DNA of 64,000 nt from Sinonovacula constricta (GCA_007844125.1 CM017572.1:21249407-21313406), one strand, 5' to 3'. Numbered from the stretch's first letter, positions 11,683 to 23,233 are shown. A program made the numbers and translations. The notes: generated from the sequence alone by a model not told the origin.

Positions 11683-11880
11683 GAAAACAAAGATGGAAAG
11701 AAGGCTTTTCTCACGTGAAGGCGAGTGTCTGTCTTGCAGCCAGACGAGAAAGTGATGATATAATTTCGTTTATAGCAACACGTCGTTTGTCTACCGTCAC
11801 CTTCAATCACACGTCACCATTACCCTTGTGACATGGCCTAGCGGCCAGTCGTCACTTAAGTGGGTCGGTCAGACACGTGA
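11683..11880 (+). repeat. dispersed repeat R1, copy a
   Basis: Aligns along its length with 13237-13437: both share GGCGAGTGTCTGTC, CCAGACGA, GTGATGATATAAT, CACCATTAC and CCAGTCGTCAC in the same order. It is unrelated to the SINE that starts 20 bp downstream. The 106-codon minus frame over it and the preceding DNA is not conserved as an open frame in copy b, arguing against a gene. Confidence 0.7.
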
Positions 11881-11901
11881 TAATAATGGCTAAGAGACGT
11901 A

Positions 11902-12169
11902 CATGTTTTGTTTTTGAAATACATTGCAGCGACCAATTATGATCATTATAGCAACGTCCAGCTTTTTTGGTGGAAGAAGACCACAGACAAATGTCTGGGT
12001 AGAACCACCAGCGCACCGCAACTCATGGTGTCAAAGGCACATTCCGCTGGAAGACCTTCTCACATTAAGTCCTTCGCCCCGAACGGGACTCGAACCCACG
12101 CGGTGAAAGGCTAAGCAGTCAGAGGAGTTACAAATCGGCGACTCTACCACTACGCCACGGGTCCCCCAT
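11902..12169 (-). mobile_element. tRNA-derived SINE, family A
   Basis: On the minus strand the head has the polymerase III B box as GGGTTCGAGTCCCG and an A-box region (GCGTAGTGGTAGAGTCGCC), followed by a body shared with copies at 17045, 24617, 27013, 38230, 43517 and 48849. The element is bracketed by AGACGTA at 11895-11901 and 12170-12176, a target duplication expected from LINE-driven insertion. The 3' tail is CAAAAACAAAA-like. Confidence 0.85.
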
Positions 12170-12256
12170 AGACGTAAAATAAGAATCCTATTGAAACTTA
12201 TATTTATAGATCAGGCGCGTATCTGGGCCGTTTTTCCAGTTACGCACAATTATTAT

Positions 12257-12257
<1 letters not shown>

Positions 12258-12333
<76 letters not shown>

Positions 12334-12366
12334 CCTGTGTGCGTGCGTGCGTGCGTGCGCGTGTGT
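12258..12366. repeat. (GT)n microsatellite grading into GTGC
   Basis: About 70 bp of pure GT followed by GTGC-type steps. Long Cys/Val or His/Thr frames here are artefacts. It lies 90 bp from SINE A. Confidence 0.97.
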
Positions 12367-13236
12367 GAGGTGGGGAGTCTGGGGACATACCCCCCGGATT
12401 TCTTTTAACATTGGCTCAGTGGCATTTTAGTGCTTTTTTGCCCCAAAATTTGAGAAGAAAAAAGAAAACGAAATACTTTAGTTTTTTCTGGTATTAACTG
12501 AAAAATACATCTTTAAAATGCGATATTCAACTCGATCGATGTTTATAAGATTTTTTAAAATATAGACTTAGGAAATAAAATACACCATGTCCAACCCGTG
12601 TTAGGCATCGACTTTCTTAGTGTTTTTGTTACTTTTAAATTTTCGATTTTTTGAACGGAGGTTACGCACGTGCGTAAAGTGCGTAATGGTAGACAGGCGC
12701 CTGTTATAGATATATTTGAATTTTGCTAGGAAACAATTTGCGTTTTGTTTATTGTTTAAGTCAGTTACACCCTAATTTGCGAATTATGGACATCCTGATA
12801 TAATTTGTTCAAAATCTCGTTTGTAAATTTGCAATATAAGTGTGTTTTGTTTCGAAATAAAGTAGCATTGTAATGCTATCAACGCGAACATCTCCAGGTG
12901 AAGGCGGTCTCCAAAACCGTTGTTGCATGGTCAATTTAAAAAGCATAAAATAACAACAGAGCGTATTTACTGGCAACGAAAATAATATTAAAAGAGTTTA
13001 TGGGCGAAACGAACCTTATTTATAATTCAAATTAAGTAATATAATACCAGGAAATATATAAACAAAAATATTGCCCCGTAAGCAGACATACTACTGCAAT
13101 GCCTGTAATACTTCATCTAACTATTTCAAGGCCAGTAATACTTTCTCTTTCCTTTTCAAGTATTTTAAGAGATTCGCTGAACTTGTAAATGCGTTTCTTT
13201 TAACCGATCAATACTTAAAATGAAAGAGGAAACGTC
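12367..13236. other. AT-rich unique spacer
   Basis: No motif, gene or repeat is recognised apart from short homopolymers and a local ACGCACGTGCGT string near 12665. Confidence 0.4.
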
Positions 13237-13437
13237 GAAAACAAACTATAATAGAATGAGAATTTTTCTCACGTTTAGGCGAGTGTCTGTCCTGAAGCCA
13301 GACGAAAACGTGATGATATAATGTCGTCTGCAGCAACACATTGTTCGTCTGCTGCCATCTTGAATCACACGCCACCATTACTCTAGTGGCTTCACCTAGC
13401 GACCAGTCGTCACGTAGGTGTGACAGCAGGTGCGCAG
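13237..13437 (+). repeat. dispersed repeat R1, copy b
   Basis: Second copy of the roughly 200-bp repeat at 11683, same orientation, about 1.55 kb away. Similarity is clear but punctuated by many substitutions, so the duplication is old. It has no tRNA boxes, so it is not SINE family A. Its class is unknown. Confidence 0.7.
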
Positions 13438-14085
13438 ACCAGATACGTTACGGGAAGGTTTGTAAGATGTAAACTTTGGACGCCATTAACTTTTTACATT
13501 TTTTTTTTTTTTTTTGCACTTCGTAGGATAAAAATTTGTTTGTTGTATACATGTTTTAGAAGAAAAAAAAGTTTTGTCTGCTTGTTTAATAGATGTTGTT
13601 TAAATTTTAGCATTTCAATTTAACGTAAGACATTCGGGTATGCGACAGGGTGTCCAACAGTGTCTTAACATGTTTGCCATTACCATTTAAATAGCGCCGT
13701 GTCTCTACACATTTCATTTGTCTTTAATGGTCTTTGGCGCTTAAATCCTTGTCGCTTGAACTGCTGATAATATGTTTACATAAAATATGGCTTAAAGTTA
13801 TATAATTATATAAATTGACATTGCATATTTTGTTCCCTTTCCAGTCCCCATTTCATAAAGATATGAAGTATATATTTTAACCTACTTATGTTCTAATCCA
13901 AAGGATATTTTATATTAAACACTTATTCTGATTTTTCATTCAAAAGTCGCTTTATAATATATGGACTTCTTTTGAAATCAGTGTTTGAACTTTCAAATTT
14001 GCAGACACCAACTCAATGTTTGGAATAATGAAATTACATCAAAGAACACATAATGACGCTGGGTAAACACAACAAACAACTGAGT
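13438..14085. other. AT-rich spacer with a long T run
   Basis: Contains an 18-base T run near 13498 and otherwise AT-rich DNA. Nothing gene-like is seen. Confidence 0.4.
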
Positions 14086-14490
14086 CCACGCATGCACTCA
14101 TCCGCCCTGAAAACCTATAAATCTAGAAGTCGCATTTGGAGTGTTGGGGTTTTATCAATTACGACACAAAGATCGGCCAATTAGACCCACTTGGCCTTTT
14201 GAAGCGACGATGATACATGCCGGGGTGTGAATTATTTATGCCCGCTCACGCTCTGAGTTGGTCCAATATGGCCTTTCTCCGTCCGCTCTATTGTGAAGTC
14301 TCCATTACGGACAATATGGCGACTGGACTAAGAGCCGACCAGACCCGACCCGGGGTTAAGTGGCAGGCGTCTTGTGGTCACGGTCCCTACGGAGGACCGC
14401 CATCAACTTTGACATTCTCGACATTTCGTCATCTGCTCCCTCTTTTGATAATGGTTCACACATCTTTCAGTGTACATCAATTGTGAAAAA
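14086..14490. promoter_or_regulatory. candidate regulatory island
   Basis: A GC-balanced, non-repetitive 400 bp between AT-rich flanks. It holds CCTATAAATC, TTATCAATTACG and GAATTATTTATGC (homeodomain-type sites) and two copies of CAATATGGC (YY1-like). An 89-codon plus frame at 14217-14486 has no recognisable motif. Motif density and the sharp composition change are seen; enhancer function is inferred. Confidence 0.35.
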
Positions 14491-15419
14491 TAAAGTTACA
14501 GGATAAAGATAAATAAAGTTTGATCTTTCCATTCAAAAATGAATATCATTGCATTGTTTTTTTTTTATAGAATAATATCTTCTTAATATGTAAATAAATA
14601 AGCTGGTTGCGTATCTTGGACGATAATTCTTCATTTTTGAATGCAGCAATAATCATAATTTAGTGAAGGAGTTTATAAGTCGAAAACAGACAAATTATAA
14701 AACGTCGCACATTGTTCATCATTTCTTACAAATATTAAATATTTCTCAATGCCAAGCAAGAAATCTGTTTATGCTAAAATTTCTTATATTTTGAATGACC
14801 ACTATAAGATAAATGATAAATATATGCAAATGTACAATTTTGTATATTTTAATATGCGTGTTATTTTCGTGTACATATAAACTGTGCATTTACGCTCTAA
14901 ATTGTTAATAATTTAATGATAACACGTTGTAAATTAGTTTAAAAAGAAAACACGCTCACATTCAAAATTTCGGCAAATTGTCTTTTTATAAGTTAAACAA
15001 AACCAATTGGCCTCTTTACATATTTGCAAACGTTCGTGGGCATTGCCATATTAGAAAATTTGTATTTTTACAAATATAGCAGCGCCCATGAACATGAAAG
15101 TTGTTATTCTACAGTTCACTATGGAACAACTTTCAGCGTTTTAAATTAGAAATTAAGTATTTTCCCGTTGTTTTTGCTGTTGTTGTTGTTTTTTCATGTA
15201 AAGTAAAATAAGCTAAATAATGGCATTTTGGTTACTTGAAAAAAGTTATAAAATAGTGTACAAATATTGTCTGAAATAATTAAGTGCATTGGAAAAAGGC
15301 TGTCGCCGAATCGATCCTGAGCACTTAAATATTGAAATGACAATTAACGTTCGCTTGTTTCCTCCATTTACTTTAAACATCAAATAACAATGCCGCTTCT
15401 TCTAATGACACAGCAAATA
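14491..15419. other. very AT-rich spacer
   Basis: Long AT-rich DNA with poly-T runs and a short TTG-repeat tract near 15175-15190. No gene or repeat family is recognised. Confidence 0.4.
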
Positions 15420-15690
15420 ACAACTGCCGTCTCAAACTGAACCATTTGACGGTTAAGACTATGCATTTCTTTAACTTTAAGTTTAAGAATGCCCTTTTAC
15501 AAAGCATTCAATTAAATATCAATTATCGTCAAGTACACAGGTATTATCATGACACTTGGGTACTTAAAGGTCACATGGGCACGTGTCCAAGGTCAACAGC
15601 ACGTGACTTGATGTTAAAGTGGGGTCAGGGTGTTGTCAATGGCCAGTTAAAATTAGAGTTTAATTTCTGATTGAGGAGAAGCTCCGTTGA
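15420..15690. promoter_or_regulatory. candidate regulatory island with nuclear-receptor half-sites
   Basis: Within about 70 bp from 15567 lie AAAGGTCAC, CACGTG, AAGGTCAAC, CACGTG again and GGGGTCAGG: three AGGTCA-type half-sites and two E-boxes. Upstream are ATTAAATATCAATTATCG homeodomain-type sites. The 74-codon frame over it is unremarkable. Regulatory function is inferred from motif clustering only. Confidence 0.4.
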
Positions 15691-16172
15691 ATTGTGGTTT
15701 TATTATTTTGATGGGATTTCCTTAAAGGCGCTATCCTACAGTTCGGACCGCATTTTTATCTCTCAAAACAACCGTATAAATCTGTGATCCTAATAAAGAT
15801 TTCGCAAAGTGCCGTTTATTCATGATCTATATCTGTGTGAAAAGTAGAGCATATTATCACATTTGTCATTACAAACATGTATTTCCTAACTGAGCCACGC
15901 TGCAGAGACGGTTATTTTTAAGAAAAAACACGTGATCACTTACTTTTGAAATCATAATGTTATATCGTCATCAGGGTAATTCGCTCTGACGTCGGTATCT
16001 GTTTCTAGCAGAAATCTCCATCGTACTTACTTATAGACTTAAAAAAAAATGGAAATTTGACGAACTTTTCACAACTTTTACTCTATAACAATTGAGGCAG
16101 TGTTCAAAACCGTCCTTATTTAAACTAAACAACGAGTAGATCCAAACAGATTCATCAGCTTGGTTTGACTAA
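15691..16172. other. unique spacer
   Basis: Nothing recognised except the left copy of TAAACAACGAGT (16126-16137), which recurs at 16365-16376 beyond the palindrome. Confidence 0.4.
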
Positions 16173-16365
16173 ATCTATGTAAGTTATTTTGTCACAAGCA
16201 CAAAACTTATTCCTACCTCAGAATTTTCGTCTGCACAGCTGTACACTTCATCAGTGAGTGACATAACCACGTGATGTCACTCACTGATGAAGTCTACAGC
16301 TGTGCAGACGAAAATTCTGAGGTAGGAATAAGTTTTGTGCTTGTGACAAAATAACTTACATAGAT
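16173..16365. repeat. 193-bp near-perfect palindrome (foldback element)
   Basis: Two 92-bp arms (16173-16264 and 16274-16365) are reverse complements with apparently one mismatch, around a 9-base centre AACCACGTG. The right arm on the plus strand contains CTGATGAAGTCTACAGCTGT followed by GCAGACGAAAA, a hammerhead-like arrangement (CTGATGA, stem, GAAA), which the left arm presents on the other strand. TAAACAACGAGT lies at 16126-16137 and again at 16365-16376, bracketing the structure plus 35 bp. It could be a foldback MITE or an inverted dimer of a ribozyme-bearing repeat. Confidence 0.85.
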
Positions 16366-16760
16366 AAACAACGAGTCTTTTGCAGAAATTATGTCCACAT
16401 TCCTCAAACAGGGGTTGTATTTTAGTATGAGCAAACTGTCAGGGACCACCTTCAAAGACACCAAAAGTTATCTATCGGATCAATTGTATTACGTGGGATA
16501 TGTTAGTAGAAATTTAAGAAGATTTTTTTTTCATGCTTTTTAAGTCTTTAAGTAAGTAATGTTGTTTGTATGAATGTGATTTTTCTGATAGATGTTTTAT
16601 AGCCGTATTGATCATATTTTTTGTAAGTATATCAATTGTAACATTGCACATTTATTTTATTTCTATTGTTAGTCGAAGGCCTCTGTTAGAAAAGATGTAT
16701 ATTATAATTATGCTGTGTGTGTATGTATATAGGTTATGAGTTACCTTCGTAATATAAAGA
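16366..16760. other. unique AT-rich spacer
   Basis: No gene or repeat recognised between the palindrome and the ATT repeat. Confidence 0.4.
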
Positions 16761-16796
16761 TATTATTATTATAATTATTATAATAATAATAATAAA

Positions 16797-16861
<65 letters not shown>
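16761..16861. repeat. (ATT)n microsatellite
   Basis: About 100 bp of ATT/AAT steps, pure from 16800. The poly-isoleucine minus frame is an artefact. Confidence 0.97.
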
Positions 16862-16863
<2 letters not shown>

Positions 16864-17044
16864 AACCAAAGTATGCGTGTATAATTGCGTGTAATTGTTT
16901 TAATCATGAATGTCTTTGCACACATAAAAAAGTATATTTAATCTCAAAATACACAGAACAATCCAATTCCATTTTACCTTCATACCTACTGATTCCGCAT
17001 TTTTGTTTCTAACTTTTTACAAGTAAATTATTTATTGTTTGTTG

Positions 17045-17296
17045 CTTTTTGTTTGAGTGTGTTTTTTGAATACATCGCATTGACCTTTTATGATCATTAT
17101 AGCGACGTCCAGCTATTTGGTGGAGGAAGACCCCAGAAAATGTCTGGGTAGAACCATCGGCGCACCGCAAGTCAGCTGGAAGACATTCCCACATTAAGTC
17201 CTTCGCCCCGACCGGGACTCGAACCCACGCGGTGAGCGGCTAAGCAGTCAAGGGAGTTACAAATCGGCGACACAACCACTACGCCGCGGGCGCCCC
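17045..17296 (-). mobile_element. tRNA-derived SINE, family A
   Basis: The minus-strand head starts GGGGCGCCCGCGGCGTAGTG and has the B box GGGTTCGAGTCCCG. The body contains the shared stretches ending GACGTCGCTATAATGATC and GCGATGTA, then an A-rich tail with CAAACAAAAAGCAACAAAC. This is a full-length copy very similar to 11902. No clean target duplication could be read. Confidence 0.82.
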
Positions 17297-18038
17297 AATA
17301 TTAATATTTAAGTATGCATTATATAACCCGCAAAATCAAATGTATCTTAATACACATATTTCCTTAACACCTCAAAACATAACTTCATAGGAATAAAACT
17401 TCCTAAAACTCGCGTGTTTTTTGTTTTATGACCGAATCTGTTTGATACATGAGTCTTACTGCTAAACGAAGCCCATGGGAGCATAGAAGAAGAATAAAAT
17501 CAGCAAGATACAAATTGATCACCCTGTTTCATCAGAAAATAAGAAATCCAAACTAATATACAAATGGAAGTTAACAATATTCAGGCGCGCAATAAAATTT
17601 CGACATAATTTGTATAGCGGCGTAATAATGTTTCTGGTAATTATATTAACGTTTTAATGATTTAGAGAGGTTGTGCGAGGAAATTAAATTTTGTTTACAC
17701 TGCGTTTAAGGTTAACTTATATATAGTAGTTTTGCACGCTTTTCAACGGCTTTGGACACAAATAAATGCCTGTATGTAGCGCATGGTCGGAACCCACGGT
17801 AAATATTTCGTTATCACTACATATGTGAAATTGAATATATGCATTAAGCATTTGTTTGGCTCCGCGTCGACAACGGCACGGAAATTCAGCAAATGAATTT
17901 ATGAAAAAAATGTAAACAATCCGCCCAGGAAAATTCCGGTGGTGGGGGTGGTTGGGTAGGGGGATTCTGTCCACCTATGCTAAAATTCTTAAAATACAGG
18001 AAGGGATTAAGTCAGGGGGATTTTGTCCAGCCCCCGTT
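17297..18038. other. AT-rich spacer
   Basis: No gene recognised. 17717-17974 carries an 85-codon minus frame without motifs. Confidence 0.4.
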
Positions 18039-18106
18039 TTACAGTAACGCCACATCGAATACACAATCTTTTGGACTCGTCACCTTTGTGACCTTATGGC
18101 CCATAC

Positions 18107-18272
18107 CTGTGTTTATATTATTTATAGGTGCCAATACCACCGACGAGACTTTCGTGTCGGCCATGTTTCCTTTGTGGTCCAGGATGAGCACGTGTCCCAT
18201 TATCCCCTTCTGTCCATATCTCGCCAATAGTTCACCACCTCTCGTTGGGACCACAAGACACTCTTTAACAGC
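18107..18272 (-). CDS. possible internal coding exon, function unknown
   Basis: On the minus strand a frame is open from directly after a TAG at 18273-18275 (which would form a TTTAG splice acceptor) to 18039. A donor-like ACAG/GTATGG falls at 18107/18106. The residues look protein-like and not repeat-derived, for example VVPTRGGELLARYGQKG and HVLILDHKGNMADTK, and third positions are GC-richer than the surrounding DNA. There is no pyrimidine tract before the proposed acceptor, and the plus strand is also open over 99 codons, so a pseudogene fragment or chance frame is possible. I do not recognise the family. Confidence 0.3.
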
Positions 18273-18289
18273 CTAAACTTAAAGCGGTC

Positions 18290-19200
18290 TGGACACAGTT
18301 ACGTTTGTTGCTTTTTTCTTTTGTGGAAATACTGATTTTATTACTAATAATGCATTGGTCAGGCGTTCGAGTTCTTCTCGGTAAACCTGTTATCTTTTAA
18401 GGGTTGGTGATATATATATATGTACTGTATACAGCTGTTAAAACATCTCTTTTAACGCCTTAGTCCTGCCGTAGGTTTACAGTGGTTGGAATGGCTCATG
18501 CTTGCAAAACAATCGTTTCCATAAATTACAGTTTTCATTTGTTTATAAGTCAGAAACAAACAGCAAAACGGCACAATGATATAAAATAAACAGGCAGCAC
18601 CGATGACTGTTTTGCGAGTAAAATGTACAGATGTCGGTTTGTGTCCAGTCCCCTTTAAATACAGGTGGGCGTATAGATCAATGAGATGCTACTCCTTGTT
18701 TAGTGGCGGTTGTATGCTTTTACCGTATTTTCTTACGCCAAAGACGACCGCTGTAGGAAATGGCAAAATGGCAAAACAAGGAAGATACAAACGTTGTATT
18801 TGCTACTTTTTGAGATAATTATGTGGTACCTTTTAACGTTCACAAACTTATAAAGTATTGCCACTTCAGGGGAAACAAAATGAACAAAAACGTATATCAA
18901 TTTTATCTTGACCCCTGTCGTATTTTTCTTTTCTTTAAAAAGATGAAAAGTACAAAAACATAAACCATATTGCGAAGTTGTCGTGTTTAAAATTATGCGA
19001 ATTCAATGGTCTAGACCTAGAAATGTCAACTTTAAATAAATTTTACGTTTTGACAGATTGTTGTTTTTATCTTTAATCAAATGAGTACTGTTATGTTGTT
19101 TGAACAGGAATAAAATCATAGGGGTGCACTTTACTTTATAAATGATTCATTTTCAAACATTAACATGTCAGCATAACAATTAAAAAAAGAAAGTGCTATT
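18290..19200. other. unique AT-rich spacer
   Basis: No gene or known repeat. The 71-codon plus frame at 18603-18818 has no motif. Confidence 0.4.
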
Positions 19201-19204
19201 ATTT

Positions 19205-19302
19205 TACTTTCAAGAAAGAAAGAAAGAAAGAAAGAAAGATCAGGACTGTTGAAGTACGTTGTTCCGTTGGATTTCCTCTCGGACGTTAAAAAACACAAAA
19301 AA

Positions 19303-19342
<40 letters not shown>

Positions 19343-19432
19343 AAAGAAAGAAAACAACAACAAAAGAAAGAAAGAAAGATCAGGACGGTTGTAGTACGTT
19401 GTTCCGTTGGATTTCCTCTCGGACATTGAAGA
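19205..19432. repeat. (GAAA)n microsatellite with a duplicated 50-bp flank
   Basis: Two blocks of GAAAG repeats are each followed by the same flank starting GATCAGGAC, with GTACGTTGTTCCGTTGGATT, at 19238-19288 and 19379-19430. The flank and repeat were duplicated together, about 141 bp apart. Confidence 0.9.
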
Positions 19433-19439
19433 GACATGA

Positions 19440-20060
19440 ATGAAGATAGAGCAAAAAACGTGAAGTTCGCGTACGCCGGTCCCGTTTGTCTGGTGGCCTT
19501 GTTATTAACGGGCGCTAATTATTTGTGTACATGGAGCTGCATTGCTAGTGATTACAGAGGAGGAGAATAAAATATCACATCCTGACACCAGATACCCAGC
19601 ATTCAATTGTCCGTAAAAACCATTTGTCATTGGTGTTTCACAATCGAACATGTTATTAAGTGAAACGGGGGACTTGACTTGACTCCAGGATAAACCGCAA
19701 TGAAGATACTATAAACTTCTGACAAACAGATTTTTTATGTTTGTTATCTTGATCCAAATGAATGAGTTATCTCCAAGAAAAAAATTGTTTCTAAGAAATA
19801 AAGCAATTAGGTATCAAATTGTTTTAGATTATTAAAATACATTACCTTTCTTGTCGGGAAATAACATGAATTAAGCAAAGCACCACAAATTATGTTCATT
19901 GTAGAAGATTTTCTATCGTGCATAGAACTAGAAGTTATATTAAACTTTGTATCGGTGACTTTGCCGTAGGTATATTATTTGTTTATGTTTAAATTTAATT
20001 CAAACATTGGTCATTGCGCCGTGGAGACGTGTTGCTTTTGGCGATTACTTATTACTATTT
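19440..20060. other. unique spacer
   Basis: Slightly more balanced composition at 19450-19560, otherwise AT-rich. Nothing recognised. Confidence 0.4.
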
Positions 20061-20069
20061 TTATTTTTA

Positions 20070-20070
<1 letters not shown>

Positions 20071-20134
<64 letters not shown>

Positions 20135-20258
20135 TTTTATTTTTATCATTATTATTATCGTTATTATTATCATTTTATTATTATCATTATTATTATCGTT
20201 ATTATTATTATTATTATCATTTTAAGTCATCATTATCATCATCATTTTTATAATCATC

Positions 20259-20303
<45 letters not shown>

Positions 20304-20305
20304 GT
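20071..20305. repeat. compound (TCA)n/(TTA)n microsatellite
   Basis: About 60 bp of TCA repeats, then interrupted TTATTATTATC runs, ending in ATT and GTT repeats. Poly-His, poly-Ile and poly-Ser frames here are artefacts. Confidence 0.96.
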
Positions 20306-20640
20306 TGTTGTTGTAATTATGCAGTAGGGTTATAATCATCGTATCGTGAAAGTTTATTTAAATGTCTATTTAAAAGTACAACTATTTTAAAAAATGAAGA
20401 TATTAACACGCTTAAGAAATAGGTAGTGGCTAATATGGTTTTCGTTGGCATTAAATATTTACACTAGCCCCGGTATAAGAAAAAAAAGCTTAGAAACAAA
20501 GTAAAGTCCCTTGTTTCAGAAGATACGATTGCACTAACTACAAAAATAATTACCATCAAAACGTACGAGTTTAGAAATAAATTCCAAGATACCGGTATTG
20601 CTATTGCTTGTCATTTACTGTTCAATTAGAAAGTGTATAT
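20306..20640. other. AT-rich spacer
   Basis: Nothing gene-like is seen between the two simple-repeat tracts. Confidence 0.4.
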
Positions 20641-20812
20641 CCCTTTTTATTTATTTATTTTATTTATTTTGATCAATTTATTTAATTTTTAATTAATTTA
20701 ATTATTTATTAATAATATTTATTTATTTTATCAATTTAATTAATTTAATTATTTCTTAATTAATAATATTTATTTATTTATTCTTTGTTTGTTTGTTTGT
20801 TTGTTAGCTTCC
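20641..20812. repeat. AT-rich low-complexity tract (TTTA, TTAA, GTTT)
   Basis: Imperfect TTTATT and AATTTAATT repeats with a duplicated TAATAATATTTATTTATT segment, ending in GTTT repeats. Confidence 0.8.
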
Positions 20813-20845
20813 TAGTAATAAGCAATGCTTATTTTTGTAATATAT

Positions 20846-21085
20846 ATATATAGGTAAAAGAATTGCGAAAACACATACATGTAAGCTTAAAAATACTATT
20901 CTTTTAAAGTAAATTTTGTCTGTTTACTGCTTAGGTCGAAGTTAGGGTCCCTTGCTGTGTATCAAGTATTTAATTTAACTTTAATAAAGTTGACTGGATC
21001 TTGATTCATAAACCACACGCACCAACCCCCACCCCACTCCACTCCACACCCCACACCCTCCCTCACCCCCACCCCACCGACTCTC
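20846..21085 (-). mobile_element. hAT-like MITE copy, altered ends
   Basis: Shares GGTAAAAGAATTGCGAAAAC, ACATACATGTAAGCTTAA and CTTAGGTCGAAGTTAGGGTC with the other copies in minus orientation. A TA repeat replaces the CA repeat at the internal microsatellite position. The outer right side runs into a C-rich tract (CACCCC...), and no terminal duplication is visible. Confidence 0.6.
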
Positions 21086-21679
21086 AACACTTTAGATTTT
21101 AAGTTTAAACACATTTAATTTCAGATGTTTTACAATGTATAACATTCACTAATAAAACAAATGACAACGAATTGTAGTAGATGGTAACGCTTATTCGTGT
21201 TTTTCTCCCAATACGAAAGAATATATTAGGGTAAAATACTATAATTACATATAAGTACGCGAGAAAAATATCAAACAATTAAGCAAATATTCTTTTTTTA
21301 TAGTTGATTTAGATGCAAAATAATTAAATTACATAAAAAGGTGCAACGACAAGTTAGTAAACATTGTAAAATATCTACATGTGTATTTATTTCTAAATGT
21401 TTTCCTCCTTTATATTCTGTTCTTAAACGAAACTATGTCACTGTAGATGTACATGTAGGTCGCTTGAAGCGTAAAACTTCAAAATTGCAGCGAACACTGC
21501 TGCTGCAAGCACTAAAGCACTCACCGTGTAAGAAATAGGCGAGCAAATCTAACGTTATTATCAGAAACATTTTCCTACATCGAAGTACTTTTACGACATA
21601 GAGTATGTCACATTCTGCTATTTTATTTCTCTTGCATTGTGCAGTGTGTAAAAAATCTATATTAAATTAACACTTTAAG
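21086..21679. other. unique AT-rich spacer
   Basis: A 65-codon plus frame at 21341-21538 (lysine- and leucine-rich, no motif) is the only open stretch. Probably non-coding. Confidence 0.4.
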
Positions 21680-22130
21680 TGGTGCATCTGGCAGCCTAAA
21701 ACATAAAAGCGCGAACGCATCAAAACCTCGGCGCGTATGAATATCTGATTAGATTGGGACCGGTCGTTTCACCGCTGTTTTCATCAAAAGCCTATAAAAT
21801 AATATCATTCCCCGGCTCTCTGGGGGCTTTAATTTTCCAACGATCTGAACCTTTTTTTTAAACATTTCGCCGGAATTAAAGTCGATATATGCGTTATGGT
21901 TCCATTCCGGCCGTTTTTACAACAACACCACCCACTCACCTCTCCAACTATTCACAATGCATTGCTCATAACAGAGCACTATTACTGGTTCCCTGTGCAG
22001 GCTTTTATTCCAATGCATGCTCCCGGAAGACAATCTGGTTCCCGGCAGTGCTCTCAAACTGAACAGACGGGCAACCATTCGGATGCTCATTGATGCGACG
22101 TTCAAAATAGCTGTTTTCATAGAGTTCGGT
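21680..22130. promoter_or_regulatory. candidate regulatory island
   Basis: Mixed, unique sequence with ATCTGATTAGATTGGG, CCTATAAAATAATATC and GGGGCTTTAATTTTCC, homeodomain- and CCAAT-type motifs, between AT-rich flanks. Open frames on both strands (65 and 67 codons) have no recognised domain. Function is inferred from composition and motifs. Confidence 0.35.
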
Positions 22131-22970
22131 AATTTACCGTAAAGTGATCGTACTTTTTATCGTCAGTGGATGCAATGAATATCGTAAAAACACCGTGAAG
22201 TACCACTCCAAATGGTATTCTTTCGATACATCATGTTGAAGCACAGAGCCGCCGTGAAAGGAGTCCGGTCCTTGAGGCGCTTTGAGAAAACCTTTGAGCA
22301 GGTGTAATAATGGCAATAAACGACAGAGTTATGGCCCCTCATTCGTTGTTACAATCTGTCGAAGCGGAATAGGAAGAATGAATGAAATTTGATTACCTTC
22401 TTTCAATAACACGAATATCGAGCGAGATGAATGATTTAATGCTCAAACATGAATTCATGGATTTGTTTAACTGTAACAGTTGTTAACTTCTCGCCATATT
22501 ATAAGTAGAAAGCTTTCTTAACAGAATCAGTACTGCTGAATGCAACGCGTGTATTGTTTTGTCTTAAAAGTTTCGAAGGAAACTCCCCTAGGAAATATGC
22601 ATGTTTCATTTCATATTAATATATTTATAACAGAACTACCAAGTATATTTAATAAGTAAATATGCTTTATACCGATATTAACTATATTCTGTGCGATAAA
22701 TCGGTAATTATTTTTTTTTTAAAAAAGGTTAACAAACCGTATGCGGTTTTTTTTTTTTGTCGTTTGACGGAAAATGCCCAATAGTTCCGAAGTTGTGGGT
22801 TTTAGCGTTTTAACTTTCTTAATGCAGGATCTCTACTATCTTTATGCAAGGTCCGTACATTCTTTATACAAGATCCCTACTTTCATAAGGCACCTACATG
22901 TGTATTAACAACACTGCAGAACAAAACTAAATGTGTGACTTCAACACGTTGTTACAAAGAGAAAATTAAT
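22131..22970. other. unique spacer
   Basis: No gene recognised. Two T/A homopolymer-rich patches occur at 22710-22760. Confidence 0.4.
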
Positions 22971-22974
22971 AATA

Positions 22975-22975
22975 C

Positions 22976-23060
<85 letters not shown>

Positions 23061-23233
23061 GACAGACAGACAGACAGAGACAGAAACAGAAACAGAGACA
23101 GACAGACAGACAGAGGGACAGACAGAAAGAGGCACAGAGAGATACAGCGAGAGAGAAAAAGAGATAGAAAAACAGACAGAAACAAAGAGAGACAGACAAC
23201 CCGACAGACAGACAGACAGGCAGACAGACAGAC

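Noticed and set aside
11490..11810. 106-codon minus-strand frame
   Set aside because: Overlaps dispersed repeat R1, whose second copy does not keep the frame open.
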